In this document: positions 49,567 through 58,505 of the stretch, in pieces
Layout: the number at the start of each line of letters is the position of its first letter
How positions within the stretch are numbered: the first letter of the stretch is position 1
Source of the DNA: Cellulomonas sp. Root485
Lineage (GTDB): Bacteria; Actinomycetota; Actinomycetes; Actinomycetales; Cellulomonadaceae
Assembly (NCBI RefSeq): GCF_001426705.1
Contig: NZ_LMFC01000002.1
Span: forward strand, 724,559 to 788,558
DNA: 64,000 nt
Direction: 5' to 3'
The notes under the pieces: model-generated
What the model saw: only the letters and a program-made list of their open reading frames with translations
Databases searched by the model: none
Told to the model about the DNA's origin: nothing
Made by a program: the position numbers and the translations under genes

Positions 49567-50250
49567 TCATGGCACGACGACCGCGGAGAGCAAGGCGGAC
49601 GCAGCAGCCCCCGCGAGGGCCGGCGCCTCGTCGGGAGACACGGCGAGGAGCACCGGGACGGAGTCGTCACCGGCTCCGCCGAGGCCCAGCGCGCTCTGGG
49701 TCGACGCGGTCCGGCGGGCCACCGGCAGGACGAGCGCCCTGGTCGCGACGACACCTCCCGGTCCGCCCTCCGGGGTGGCGGCGAGCACGTCGACGCGCAT
49801 CCCGGGCGAGAGCAGACCGGCGACGGCGGGATCGGCGAACCGGACGGTCGCGACGACCGTGCCGGGCGGTCCGCGGACCTCGTCGTCGGCCAGGAGACCG
49901 GGCACCACGGGGCTGCCCGCCGTGATCGGGACCGCTGTGGAGGTCTCGTCCACCGCGGAGGGGTCGGTGAGTGCACCGTCGGGGACGACCGCGACGGGGA
50001 ACTGCGCCACCCGCACGTCTGCCGTGGTCAGCGCCGTGCCGGCCGCGAGCGCGTGCGCCGCGACGAGCACGGGCGCGGTGGGTGGTTCGACCGGCCGCAG
50101 CGCTTGGACCGTGCAGGCGGCGGCGAGCCCGAGGAACACCGCGCCGACCGCGAACCGTGCGCGCCAGAGGGTGGCGCGCAACGCCAGGGGGAACGGTCGT
50201 CGACGGTGGGGGAGCGGTGGCGGCCGACCGGCGAGCAGGTGCGGGTGCAT
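49567..50250 (-). CDS. SAF/CpaB-like pilus-assembly protein
   Basis: The 227-aa product has a basic N-terminus, one transmembrane helix (FAVGAVFLGLAAACTVQAL) and an SAF domain: VLVAAHALAAGTALTTADVR, FPVAVVPDGALTDPSAVDET, PITAGSPVVPGLLA. SAF domains occur in CpaB/RcpC of Flp pili and in sugar-binding proteins. No pilus genes adjoin, and in actinobacteria such a gene commonly lies between mscL and the FmdB gene, as here. It reads in the same direction as mscL. Confidence 0.8.
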   Translation of the reverse strand: MHPHLLAGRPPPLPHRRRPFPLALRATLWRARFAVGAVFLGLAAACTVQALRPVEPPTAPVLVAAHALAAGTALTTADVRVAQFPVAVVPDGALTDPSAVDETSTAVPITAGSPVVPGLLADDEVRGPPGTVVATVRFADPAVAGLLSPGMRVDVLAATPEGGPGGVVATRALVLPVARRTASTQSALGLGGAGDDSVPVLLAVSPDEAPALAGAAASALLSAVVVP

Positions 50251-50556
50251 GAGGGCAGACGCTAGGTGCGTCGGCGCCGAAGAGCCCGGGCCGATCCCGA
50301 GCGCGTGGACGGGGCCGAGATCCGGTGGGCTGGGGGCGGCTCGACGCCTCTCGCTCGACGTACGCGCGTCGCGAGACGAGACGGCACCCCCACCGCAGGC
50401 GACGGCGCTCGCTCACGACGCAAGGGTCGCGAGACGAGACCGGCGCCCGCACCCGCAGGCGACGGCGCCGCCCCTCGCGCACGACGCACGCGTCGCGGAA
50501 CGAGACCGGCGCCGCCACCCGCAGGTGACGGCGCCGGGAGGCTCAGGGCGGGAAGG
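50251..50556. other. Non-coding stretch with tandem repeats between SAF and FmdB genes
   Basis: This 306-bp gap holds three imperfect tandem units (listed separately) and nothing that reads as a gene in either direction; frames crossing it simply repeat the same words. Confidence 0.6.
50356..50541. repeat. Three imperfect tandem repeats of 60-66 bp
   Basis: Units begin at 50356, 50416 and 50482 with CGACGTACG, CGACGCAAG and CGACGCACG. Each continues with GTCGCG(A/G)-ACGAGAC-GGC and CACCC-CACCGCAGG-like blocks followed by (C/T)GACGGCG. Unit lengths are 60, 66 and about 60 bp. They lie between the SAF gene stop side and the FmdB stop, and may form structured RNA or be a dispersed genomic repeat. 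Confidence 0.6.
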
Positions 50557-50895
50557 TCAGCTCGAGGCCGCAGGCTTGGCCGCAGGGGCGGGTGACGACG
50601 ACGAGCCCGACGACGACGAGCCCGACGACGAAGAGGACGTCGAGGTCGAGGTCGAGGAAGACGAAGGAGTCGCTGCCGGGGTCGACGCGGCCGGGCTCAG
50701 GGCGGTCGACTTCGCACCGGCGCGTGCGTCGTTGCGGTAGAAGCCGGAGCCCTTGAACACGACGCCGACGGAGGAGAAGACCTTGCGCAGGCGACCTTCG
50801 CACTCGGGGCAGACGCTCAGCGAGTCGTCGCTGAACGACTGCACGATCTCGAAGGCGTGACCGCACGCCGTGCAGGCGTAGGCGTAGGTGGGCAC
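50557..50895 (-). CDS. FmdB-family zinc-ribbon protein
   Basis: The 112-aa product begins PTYAYACTACGHAFEIVQSF, with CTAC and later CPEC forming a four-Cys zinc ribbon, then LRKVFSSVGVVFKGSGFYRN, the FmdB hallmark. The last 45 residues are Ser/Thr/Ala/Pro-rich. The function is unclear; it is thought to be a regulatory or RNA/DNA-associated small protein. The GTG at 50895 has AGGAG 7 nt upstream. Confidence 0.9.
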   Translation of the reverse strand: MPTYAYACTACGHAFEIVQSFSDDSLSVCPECEGRLRKVFSSVGVVFKGSGFYRNDARAGAKSTALSPAASTPAATPSSSSTSTSTSSSSSGSSSSGSSSSPAPAAKPAASS

Positions 50896-51042
50896 TGAAG
50901 TTCTCCTGAGAGAGGTCGGAAAGGTCTGGCACTCGCATCGTCCGAGTGCCAATCGTAACGGTTCGCTCGCCCGGCACATTCCGGGCGTCCGCGCGGGGCG
51001 CTCCGACAGCCGGAGCCGGGGCGGCAAAGTACCCTCCGAAGC

Positions 51043-53610
51043 GTGTCTCGTCGCCGCCTCGTCCGTCTCTCCGTGATCACCGTCGCCGCTGTGGTCGTCG
51101 TCGCCCTCGTCGCGGTGATGGTCACGGCCGTCATCGTCGTGCGGCGGCCGCTGCCGGAGGTCGCCGGCGAGAAGGAGCTGCCCGGCCTGGCCGCCGACGT
51201 GACGGTCACGCGCGACGACCGCGGGGTCCCGACGATCACCGCGACGACGTCGCAGGACCTGTTCCGGGCGCAGGGCTACGTGGCCGCGCAGGACCGGTTC
51301 TTCGAGATGGACTACCGCCGCCACGTGACGTCGGGGCGGCTGTCGGAGCTGGTCGGCGAGAACGAGGACGCGCTCGCCGCGGACAAGGTGATCCGGACCT
51401 TCGGGTGGCGCCGGGTGGCCGAGCAGGAGTGGGGGCTGCTGCAGCAGAGCACGCGCGACGCGCTCCAGGCGTACGCGGACGGCGTGAACGCGTACCTCGA
51501 CGGCCGGGACCCGGGCGCGATCGCCGTCGAGTACTCGGTGCTCGGGCTGCAGGTCGACGTCGGCCCGCCGGCGCCGTGGGACCCCGTCGACTCGCTCGCG
51601 TGGCTCAAGGCGATGGCCTGGGACCTGCGGGGGAACTACGACGCGGAGCTGGAGCGCGCCGCGTCGTACTCGACGATCGGCGACATCGCGCGCGTCGACG
51701 AGCTTTTCCCCGCCTACCCGCAGGACGTCAACCTGCCCATCCTGACGGCGGCGGACCTGCCGGCGACGACGGCACAGCAGGCGTCGGCGACCACCGCGGA
51801 GCTCGACCTCGACAGCGCCGACCTGCAGGCGGCCATGGCGTCCGCGGCGGCCGCGCTGGACGCGGTGCCGCACCTCATGGGCGACGGCGAGGGCGTGGGC
51901 TCGAACTCGTGGGTGGTCTCCGGCGACCTCACGGAGTCGGGCAAGCCGCTGCTGGCCAACGACCCGCACCTGGGCATCTCGGCGCCGGGCATCTGGGAGC
52001 AGATCGGGCTGCGGTGCGACGAGGTCTCCGCGCAGTGCCCGTACGACGTCACCGGCTTCGCGTTCGCGGGCATGCCGGGCGTGGTCATCGGCCACAACGC
52101 GTCGCTCGCGTGGGGGCTGACCAACCTCGGAGCGGACGTCACGGACTTCTTCCTCGAGCGTGTGGAGGAGGGCACCACCCGTCGCGACGGCGCGCAGGCG
52201 CCGATCACCGAGCGCGAGGAGACCATCCACGTGAACGGGGGCGACGACGTCCTCCTGACGGTGCGGGACACGGTGCACGGGCCGCTGGTGTCCGACGTCC
52301 TGGACCTCGTCGGCGTCGGCACGGCACCGGTCCCCGACGACGCACCGGGGCGCAGGTTCGAGGTCTCCCTCGGCTGGACCGCCCTGCAGCCGGGCCGGAC
52401 CATGGACGCGGTGCTCGCGATCAACGTCGCCCAGGACGCCGCGGACATCCAGGAGGCCGCCGCGCTGTTCGACGTGCCGTCGCAGAACATCGTCTTCGCG
52501 ACGACGGACGGCCACATCGGCTACCAGGCGCCCGGCCGCATCCCCGTCCGCGCGAGCATCGCCGGTGGGCCGGTCCCGTCGGACGGCACCTGGCCGCGGC
52601 CGGGGTGGGACAGCCGGTACGAGTGGCAGGGGTTCGTCGACCCGGCTGCCATGCCGCGCGCGCTGGACCCCGTCGAGGGGTTCATCGTCACCGCCAACCA
52701 GGCCGTCACCCCGGCCGGTGTGGGCCCGTTCCTGACCGACGACTGGGACTACGGCTACCGCGCGCAGCGGATCCGCGAGCTGCTCGGGTCGGCCACGTCG
52801 GACGGCAAGGTCGGTGTCGACGACATGGCCGAGATCCAGTCGGACGAGCACAGCCCGTACGCGGACGTGCTGGTCCCGGTGCTGCTCTCCCTGGACATCG
52901 AGGACCCGTTCTACGACGACGGGCAGGAGCTGCTGCGCACCTGGGACCGGGTGCAGTCGGTGGACTCGGCCGCGGCGGCGTACTTCGCGGCGGTCTGGGC
53001 GGACATCCTCGCCGCGGCGTTCGCCGACGACCTCCCGGACGGCTACGGCCCCTCGGGCGGCTCGCGCTGGCTCGAGGTCGTCCGGCAGCTCGTCGACCAG
53101 CCCGCGTCACCGTGGTGGGACGACAAGTCGACGCCCGGCGTGGTCGAGGGGCGCGACGAGGTGCTGACCCGCGCGATGGTCGCGGCTCGCCGCGAGCTGA
53201 CCGCCGCGCTGGGCCGGGAGGCCACGGACTGGCGCTGGGGGCAGCTGCACCCGGCCGCGCCCGAGCATCCCGTGCTCGGCGGGACGTCACTGCCCGGTCT
53301 GGTCCGGAACCTGGTCAACCCCGACCCGGTCGCCGTCGGTGGCGGGTCCTCGATCGTGAACGCCACCGCGTGGAACGCCAGCTCCGGGTCGTTCGCGGTG
53401 ACCGCGGCTCCGTCCATGCGCATGGTCGTGGACCTGGGCGACCTCGACGCCTCGACGTGGGTGACGCTCACGGGCGCCTCCGGCCACCCGGCGAGCGTGC
53501 ACTACGCCGACCAGCTGGGCGCGTGGTCGCGGGGCGGGACGTTCCCGTGGCCGTTCACCCAGGCGGCGACGGAGGCGGACGCCCGCGACCGGTTGACCTT
53601 CACGCCGTGA
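51043..53610 (+). CDS. Penicillin acylase family N-terminal nucleophile hydrolase
   Basis: The 855-aa product has an N-terminal membrane anchor (LSVITVAAVVVVALVAVMVT) and the acylase alpha chain (VTVTRDDRGVPTITATTSQD, LFRAQGYVAAQDRFFEMDYR). After a spacer with ALDAVPHLMGDGEGVG the autocleavage site SNSWVVSGDLTESGKPLLAN gives the catalytic Ser at the start of the beta chain. Family enzymes hydrolyse amide side chains of beta-lactams, acyl-homoserine lactones or lipids; which one applies cannot be told. Its 3' end overlaps the convergent cyclo-ligase gene by 11 bp. Confidence 0.9.
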   Translation: MSRRRLVRLSVITVAAVVVVALVAVMVTAVIVVRRPLPEVAGEKELPGLAADVTVTRDDRGVPTITATTSQDLFRAQGYVAAQDRFFEMDYRRHVTSGRLSELVGENEDALAADKVIRTFGWRRVAEQEWGLLQQSTRDALQAYADGVNAYLDGRDPGAIAVEYSVLGLQVDVGPPAPWDPVDSLAWLKAMAWDLRGNYDAELERAASYSTIGDIARVDELFPAYPQDVNLPILTAADLPATTAQQASATTAELDLDSADLQAAMASAAAALDAVPHLMGDGEGVGSNSWVVSGDLTESGKPLLANDPHLGISAPGIWEQIGLRCDEVSAQCPYDVTGFAFAGMPGVVIGHNASLAWGLTNLGADVTDFFLERVEEGTTRRDGAQAPITEREETIHVNGGDDVLLTVRDTVHGPLVSDVLDLVGVGTAPVPDDAPGRRFEVSLGWTALQPGRTMDAVLAINVAQDAADIQEAAALFDVPSQNIVFATTDGHIGYQAPGRIPVRASIAGGPVPSDGTWPRPGWDSRYEWQGFVDPAAMPRALDPVEGFIVTANQAVTPAGVGPFLTDDWDYGYRAQRIRELLGSATSDGKVGVDDMAEIQSDEHSPYADVLVPVLLSLDIEDPFYDDGQELLRTWDRVQSVDSAAAAYFAAVWADILAAAFADDLPDGYGPSGGSRWLEVVRQLVDQPASPWWDDKSTPGVVEGRDEVLTRAMVAARRELTAALGREATDWRWGQLHPAAPEHPVLGGTSLPGLVRNLVNPDPVAVGGGSSIVNATAWNASSGSFAVTAAPSMRMVVDLGDLDASTWVTLTGASGHPASVHYADQLGAWSRGGTFPWPFTQAATEADARDRLTFTP

Positions 53611-54238
53611 TGGGGTGCCACTCCAGCGGTGTCGCGACGGCGTCGACCAGGCGGTCGTGGCGCTCGCGGGGCAGCGGGCGCTTCTCCGCGTCGTAGAGCT
53701 CCTCGGGGAACACCAGGGCGACCACCGGAGCACCGGGCCGGAGGTGCTCGAGGGCCCGGTCGTACCAGCCGCCGCCCTGGCCGAGCCGCGCGCCGGTGGT
53801 GTCGACGGCGAGCGCGGGGGCGATCACGACGTCGGCGTCGGCGAGCGCGGCCGCGCCGAGGGTGGGGCCGCCCGGCTCGGGCGGGCGACCCGGTGCGCGT
53901 TCGCGCAGGTCGTCGGGGCCGGCGTACTCCGCCCAGTCGCGCTGCAGCCCGCTGCCCAGCACCGGCAGGAGCAGGCGCACGCCGCGCGCGGCGAGGGCCT
54001 CGAGCAGGGGGCCGGTGCCGGGTTCCGTCACGCGGGACGCGTAGACCGAGACGCAGCTCGCGTCAGCGACCGCCGGGATGGTGAGCACGACGTCCGCCAG
54101 GGCGTGCGCGGCGGCATCACGCAGCCGGACCGAGCGGATCTTGCGGGCGTCGCGGATGGCCATCCGCAGCCGTTCCTTGACGTCTTCGACCTCGTCCCCC
54201 TCGGACACACGCGGATACGGCTGGGCGACGCTGCTCAT
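53600..54238 (-). CDS. 5-formyltetrahydrofolate cyclo-ligase
   Basis: The 212-aa product has the 5-FCL ATP- and substrate-binding motifs: RMAIRDARKIRSVRLRDAAA, LGSGLQRDWAEYAGPDDL, VVIAPALAVDTTGARLGQGG, GWYDRALEHL, and AVATPLEWHP. The enzyme converts 5-formyl-THF to methenyl-THF, using ATP. The ATG at 54238 excludes an upstream in-frame extension that lies in the divergent galU promoter region. It is divergent from galU. Confidence 0.92.
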   Translation of the reverse strand: MSSVAQPYPRVSEGDEVEDVKERLRMAIRDARKIRSVRLRDAAAHALADVVLTIPAVADASCVSVYASRVTEPGTGPLLEALAARGVRLLLPVLGSGLQRDWAEYAGPDDLRERAPGRPPEPGGPTLGAAALADADVVIAPALAVDTTGARLGQGGGWYDRALEHLRPGAPVVALVFPEELYDAEKRPLPRERHDRLVDAVATPLEWHPITA

Positions 54239-54359
54239 GAGACCAGTGTCGCCCACCTGCGCAGACGCCGACGACCGACCGAGGTATGAGTTTGTGACGT
54301 CGTCCACGTGGTGACGGACGCCACAGCGCATCGTCCGGAACCGCCGTTATGGTCCCGTC

Positions 54360-55262
54360 ATGACGATCCACAAGGCAGTCATCCCCGCCGCGGGCCTGGG
54401 CACCAGGTTCCTTCCCGCCACGAAGTCGACGCCCAAGGAGATGCTCCCGGTCGTCGACAAGCCGGCGATCCAGTACGTCGTGGAGGAGGCCGTCAAGGCC
54501 GGCCTCGACGACGTCCTCCTCATCACCGGCCGCTCGAAGCGCACGCTCGCCGACCACTTCGACGCCGTCCCCGAGCTCGAGGCCGCCCTGGAGGCGAAGG
54601 GCGACCTGGAGCGGCTTGCCAAGGTCCGCGAGTCCACCGACCTGGGGCACGTGCACTTCGTCCGTCAGGGTCAGCCCAAGGGTCTGGGCCACGCCGTGCT
54701 CCAGGCCAAGCACCACGTCGGGCAGGAGCCGTTCGCGGTCCTGCTCGGAGACGACCTGATCGACGAGCGCGATGAGCTCCTCAGCACGATGCTCGCCCTC
54801 CAGGAGCGGACCGGCGGCTCCGTCATCGCGCTGCTGGAGGTCCCGCCCGCCCAGATCTCGATGTACGGCTGCGCCGCGGTCGAGCCGTTCGACGGTGCGG
54901 CAGATCCTGACCAGGTCCGGATCACCGCCCTCGTCGAGAAGCCCCCGGCGGACGAGGCGCCCAGCAACCTCGCGATCATCGGCCGCTACGTGCTGCACCC
55001 CGCGGTGTTCGAGGTGCTGGAGAACACGGCACCCGGCCGTGGCGGCGAGATCCAGCTGACCGACGCGCTCGCGACCCTCGCCGGTCTGCCGGCTTCCGAG
55101 GGCGGCGGCGTGTACGGCGTGGTGTTCCGCGGTCGTCGCTACGACACCGGGGACCGCCTCGACTACCTCAAGGCCGTCGTCCAGATCGCGGTGGACCGCC
55201 CCGATCTGGGACCCGACTTCCGTGCCTGGTTGGGCGAGTTCTCCCAGACCCTGTCCGACTGA
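54360..55262 (+). CDS. galU: UTP-glucose-1-phosphate uridylyltransferase
   Basis: The 300-aa product begins HKAVIPAAGLGTRFLPATKS, TPKEMLPVVDKPAIQYVVEE, the UTP-binding signature of GalU. QGQPKGLGHAVLQAKHHVG, LLGDDLIDERDELLSTML and VEKPPADEAPSNLAIIGRYV are further conserved blocks. It makes UDP-glucose for cell-envelope glycans. It heads a plus-strand run galU-glp-GNAT-sepX/glpR with 26-, -1- and 63-bp spacings. Confidence 0.95.
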   Translation: MTIHKAVIPAAGLGTRFLPATKSTPKEMLPVVDKPAIQYVVEEAVKAGLDDVLLITGRSKRTLADHFDAVPELEAALEAKGDLERLAKVRESTDLGHVHFVRQGQPKGLGHAVLQAKHHVGQEPFAVLLGDDLIDERDELLSTMLALQERTGGSVIALLEVPPAQISMYGCAAVEPFDGAADPDQVRITALVEKPPADEAPSNLAIIGRYVLHPAVFEVLENTAPGRGGEIQLTDALATLAGLPASEGGGVYGVVFRGRRYDTGDRLDYLKAVVQIAVDRPDLGPDFRAWLGEFSQTLSD

Positions 55263-55288
55263 CCTGTTCGGCGGGGCAGAATGCCCGC

Positions 55289-56524
55289 ATGAGATCGGTC
55301 CAGGATCACCTCGCGGCCGTGCTGGCCGCCGTCGGACCGGTCGCACCGCTCGACGTCGTCCTGCGTGACGCCGTCGGCTGCATCCTCGCCGCCGACGTCA
55401 CGGCCACCCACGACCTGCCGGCGTTCGCGGTCGCGGCGCGTGACGGTTACGCCGTCGCCGCGTACGAGACCGCGGGCGCCGGCTATGCGAGCGCGCAGTC
55501 GCTGCCGGTCGCGCACGACGTCCGGCCGGGCGCCGGTCCGCTGCGACTGGTGCCCGGCACGGCGGTGCGGATCGCGTCCGGGGCGGCGCTGCCGCTCGGG
55601 GCCGACGCCGTCGTGCCGCTGGAGGAGACCGACCGCGGGACCGCGCGCGTCGCCATGCAGCGCCCCGCGGTGCCCGGCCAGCACGTGCGTCCGGCGGCGT
55701 CCGACGTCCGGGCGGGCGACGTGGTGCTCGAGGCGGGCACCCGCCTGGGCGCCCGGCAGCTCGCCCTGGTCGCCTCGATGGGTCGCGGGCGGCTGCGCGT
55801 GCACCCCACCCCCCGCGTGGTCCTGCTCTCGGTCGGCGACGAGCTGGTCGAGCCAGGCGCGCACGCCGACCGTTCCGGTCACGGGGTCTTCGAGACCGAT
55901 GGGCACGCGCTCGAGGCCGCGGTCCGGGACGCGGGCGCCGCGTCGGTCCGGGTCGGCATCCTCGGCGACGACCGCGCGGTCCTGCGGGAGGCCATCGAGG
56001 ACCAACTGGTCCGCGCGGACCTGCTCGTCATCACCGGCGGGCTGTCCGAGCTGACGCACGACACGGTCAAGGACGTGCTGGCGACGATGGGCAGCGTGCG
56101 GCTGGACCAGGTCGCGATGACGCCCGGGCAGAGGCACGGGTTCGGCACCGTGGCCGACGACCTGGCCAGCGACAAGTCCGTCCCGATCTTCGCCCTGCAG
56201 GGGCATCCCGTCGCCGCGCAGGTCTCGTTCGAGGTGTTCGTCCGGCCGGCGCTGCGTGCCATGGCCGGGCACGCCGAGGTGTTCCGCCCGTCGGTCGCGG
56301 CAGAGGCAGTCGAGGGGTGGGTCTCGCCGCCGGGGCTGCGCCAGTTCGTCCCGGCGACCGTGCTCGGGTCTCCCGACGAGGGCTACCGCGTGACACCGAT
56401 CGGCGACCCGTCGGCGCCGACGGTGAGCTCGCTCGCGCACGCCAACGCGCTCGCGGTCGTCGGCGAGCAGGACCTGACCGTGCACCCCGGACAGGTGATC
56501 CACTGCCTGGTCCTGGAGGGCTGA
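55289..56524 (+). CDS. glp: Gephyrin-like molybdotransferase Glp (MoeA family)
   Basis: The 411-aa product has MoeA domains: N-terminal linker and domain (LPAFAVAARDGYAVAAYETA, ASGAALPLGADAVVPLEETD), molybdopterin-binding fold (VVLLSVGDELVEPGAHADRS, LLVITGGLSELTHDTVKDVL), VAMTPGQRHGFGTV and ALQGHPVAAQVSFEVFVRPA. Compared with catalytic MoeA, the GGxSxGxxD loop is GGLSELTHD and PGNP is QGHP, so Mo insertion may be weak or lost. The setting beside galU and sepX/glpR is the actinobacterial Glp/GlpR divisome locus, where Glp acts with FtsZ. The stop overlaps the GNAT start as TGATG. Confidence 0.85.
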   Translation: MRSVQDHLAAVLAAVGPVAPLDVVLRDAVGCILAADVTATHDLPAFAVAARDGYAVAAYETAGAGYASAQSLPVAHDVRPGAGPLRLVPGTAVRIASGAALPLGADAVVPLEETDRGTARVAMQRPAVPGQHVRPAASDVRAGDVVLEAGTRLGARQLALVASMGRGRLRVHPTPRVVLLSVGDELVEPGAHADRSGHGVFETDGHALEAAVRDAGAASVRVGILGDDRAVLREAIEDQLVRADLLVITGGLSELTHDTVKDVLATMGSVRLDQVAMTPGQRHGFGTVADDLASDKSVPIFALQGHPVAAQVSFEVFVRPALRAMAGHAEVFRPSVAAEAVEGWVSPPGLRQFVPATVLGSPDEGYRVTPIGDPSAPTVSSLAHANALAVVGEQDLTVHPGQVIHCLVLEG

Positions 56525-57123
56525 TGGTTCCCGGATGGCCCGCCGTGCTCGTCGAGGGTGACGTGCGCCTGCGCCCGCTGCGGCGGCGCGACCAGGACAC
56601 CTGGATGGCGCTGCGCGCGCAGAACGCCGCGTGGCTGGAGCCGTGGGACGCCACCAGCCCTGTCCCGGTCACGGGTCCACGACCCTCCTTCGGCACCTTC
56701 GTGCGCACCCTGTCCGCGCAGGCGCGCGCCGGCGTCACGCTGCCGTTCGCGATCGACCACGCCGGTCGCCTCGTGGGTCAGCTGACCGTCTCCTCGATCG
56801 TCTACGGTTCCCTGCGGTCCGCGGCCATCGGCTACTGGGTCTCCGAGCACGTCGCCGGGCTCGGCATCACCCCGACCGCCGTGGCGCTGGCCACGGACCA
56901 CTGCTTCGACGCGCTCGGGCTGCACCGCGTCGAGATCAACATCCGCCCGGAGAACGGCCCGTCGCTGCGCGTCGTCGAGAAGCTCGGGTTCCGCGACGAG
57001 GGGGTGCGCGAGAAGTACCTGCACATCCAGGACCGCTGGTGCGACCACCGCACGTTCGCCCTGACCGTCGAGGACGTCCCCGAGGGGCTCCTGTCACGCT
57101 GGCGGTCCCGCACTGTCGGGTGA
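56524..57123 (+). CDS. GNAT acetyltransferase (RimJ/RimL-like)
   Basis: The 199-aa product has the RimJ-type GNAT pattern: LRPLRRRDQDTWMALRAQNA, AIGYWVSEHVAGLGITPTAV, AVALATDHCFDALGLHRVEI, NIRPENGPSLRVVEKLGFRD and EGVREKYLHIQDRWCDHRTF. It should acetylate a protein N-terminus or a small substrate with acetyl-CoA. Translational overlap with glp indicates one mRNA. A member of this group is usual at this place in the actinobacterial galU-glp-sepX/glpR locus. Confidence 0.88.
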   Translation: MVPGWPAVLVEGDVRLRPLRRRDQDTWMALRAQNAAWLEPWDATSPVPVTGPRPSFGTFVRTLSAQARAGVTLPFAIDHAGRLVGQLTVSSIVYGSLRSAAIGYWVSEHVAGLGITPTAVALATDHCFDALGLHRVEINIRPENGPSLRVVEKLGFRDEGVREKYLHIQDRWCDHRTFALTVEDVPEGLLSRWRSRTVG

Positions 57124-57186
57124 CGCACAGGCCGACACGCCGTCGCGGTCCCCGGTGGGTGCCGCCCCGACGCCTACCGTCGTGAC

Positions 57187-58323
57187 GTGAACGATCTCGC
57201 AGGACCGGTCGCGCTCGCGCTGGTCGGCCTGTGGGTGGCATACCTGGTGCCGCACAAGCTGCGACACCGGCAGCAGCTGCTGGAGTCCCGGGCGGACGAC
57301 CGGTTCTCCGAGGCGCTGCGTGTGGTCGCGGTGAGCGACCGGCGCAACCGCCAGGAGGCCGTCTCCGGGCCGACAGTGAGCAGTACCGCGGGGTTGCTGA
57401 CCCCGGGCAAGGGGCTCCCGGTGGCCACCGGGAGCGCGACAGGAGGCACCACCGTGGACCGACCGCACGGCACCCAGGACAGGATCACCGCCGACGCGGC
57501 CCGCCGCGCCGCGCAGGCTCGGGCCGCCCGGGCAGCCTCCGTCGCCCGTCGTGGGGCTGCTGCGCGCCGTCGCGCGCTCCTGGCCGGGTTCCTCGTCGTC
57601 GCGACCGTCGTCGGCTGGACCGCGGTCGGTCTCAGCCCGCTGGTCACCTGGGTCGCCGGCGTCGTCCCGACCGTCCTGCTCGGCTCGGTCCTCGTGCTCG
57701 GCCGGCGTGCGGTCCTCGCGGGCCGGGAGGCCGACGAGGCCTGGGAGCAGAAGATCGCCGACGAGCGCCGGGTCGCCTCCGGCCCGCGCACGGGTGCGAT
57801 GCGTGCCGTCGCGACTGCCACGAAGGCAGCGCCCGCGGCCCCGGCTGCTCCCGTGGCTCCTCCCGTGGCTGCTCCCGTCGAGGCGCCGGCGGCGTTCGTC
57901 ACCGGCCGGGCCGTGCACCCGTCCGACGCCAGCACCGAGGTGTTCGCGCGCATCGTCGCGGACAAGGGTGAGTCCGACGGCCCCGCCCGCCACGCGTCGA
58001 CCGGGCAGGTGCCCGTCGTCCGCCGCTCCGTGGCGGAGCGGACCGGGGAGACCGCGACCGTGCCCGCCCCCGAGCTCGGGGTCGACGGTGAGGACGCCTG
58101 GTCGCCGGTCCCCGTCCCGCGTCCGACGTACACGATGAAGGCCTCCGCGCCGCGCCGCGAGCCTGCGCCGCTGGAGAACCTCGAGGGGTCGACGGCCGCC
58201 CGCGCCGCCGACGTCGAGGCACCCGCGGACGCCGAGCGCGCACCTCTCGAGGCACCCGTCGAGACCACCGGCAGCATCGACCTGAACGCGGTCCTGGCGA
58301 AGCGTCGCGTCGCCGGGGAGTGA
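57187..58323 (+). CDS. sepX: Divisome membrane protein SepX/GlpR
   Basis: The 378-aa product begins NDLAGPVALALVGLWVAYLV followed by PHKLRHRQQLLESRADDRFS, the conserved N-terminus of SepX/GlpR. TM1 spans about residues 5-22; two more hydrophobic helices lie at about 135-175 (LLAGFLVVATVVGWTAVGL, WVAGVVPTVLLGSVLVLG). The C-terminal 190 residues are Ala/Pro-rich and disordered. In other actinobacteria the protein is the membrane receptor of Glp and supports cell division; here its gene follows glp and the GNAT gene. A GTG start is used. Confidence 0.88.
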   Translation: MNDLAGPVALALVGLWVAYLVPHKLRHRQQLLESRADDRFSEALRVVAVSDRRNRQEAVSGPTVSSTAGLLTPGKGLPVATGSATGGTTVDRPHGTQDRITADAARRAAQARAARAASVARRGAAARRRALLAGFLVVATVVGWTAVGLSPLVTWVAGVVPTVLLGSVLVLGRRAVLAGREADEAWEQKIADERRVASGPRTGAMRAVATATKAAPAAPAAPVAPPVAAPVEAPAAFVTGRAVHPSDASTEVFARIVADKGESDGPARHASTGQVPVVRRSVAERTGETATVPAPELGVDGEDAWSPVPVPRPTYTMKASAPRREPAPLENLEGSTAARAADVEAPADAERAPLEAPVETTGSIDLNAVLAKRRVAGE

Positions 58324-58376
58324 CCCCCGGATTTCGCGATCCACCGGGGCCTGGTGTTAGTCTTTAGCCCGCTCGC

Positions 58377-58451
<75 letters not shown>

Positions 58452-58457
58452 CGCACA

Positions 58458-58490
58458 CGAAGGCGGCCCCCCATCGGGAGGCCGCCTTCG
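58458..58490 (+). terminator. Terminator after tRNA-Ala
   Basis: CGAAGGCGGCC (58458-58468) pairs perfectly with GGCCGCCTTCG (58480-58490), loop 11 bases. A near copy of this hairpin stands at 59415-59450. Confidence 0.75.
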
Positions 58491-58505
58491 TCGTTCGAGG
58501 AGGGG

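Noticed and set aside
50356..50541. CRISPR array
   Set aside because: There are three imperfect contiguous units without unique spacers and no cas genes nearby.
50946..53696. 916-codon plus frame overlapping the penicillin acylase gene
   Set aside because: It is Arg/Gly/Ala-rich out-of-frame translation; the acylase frame contains the full family motifs.
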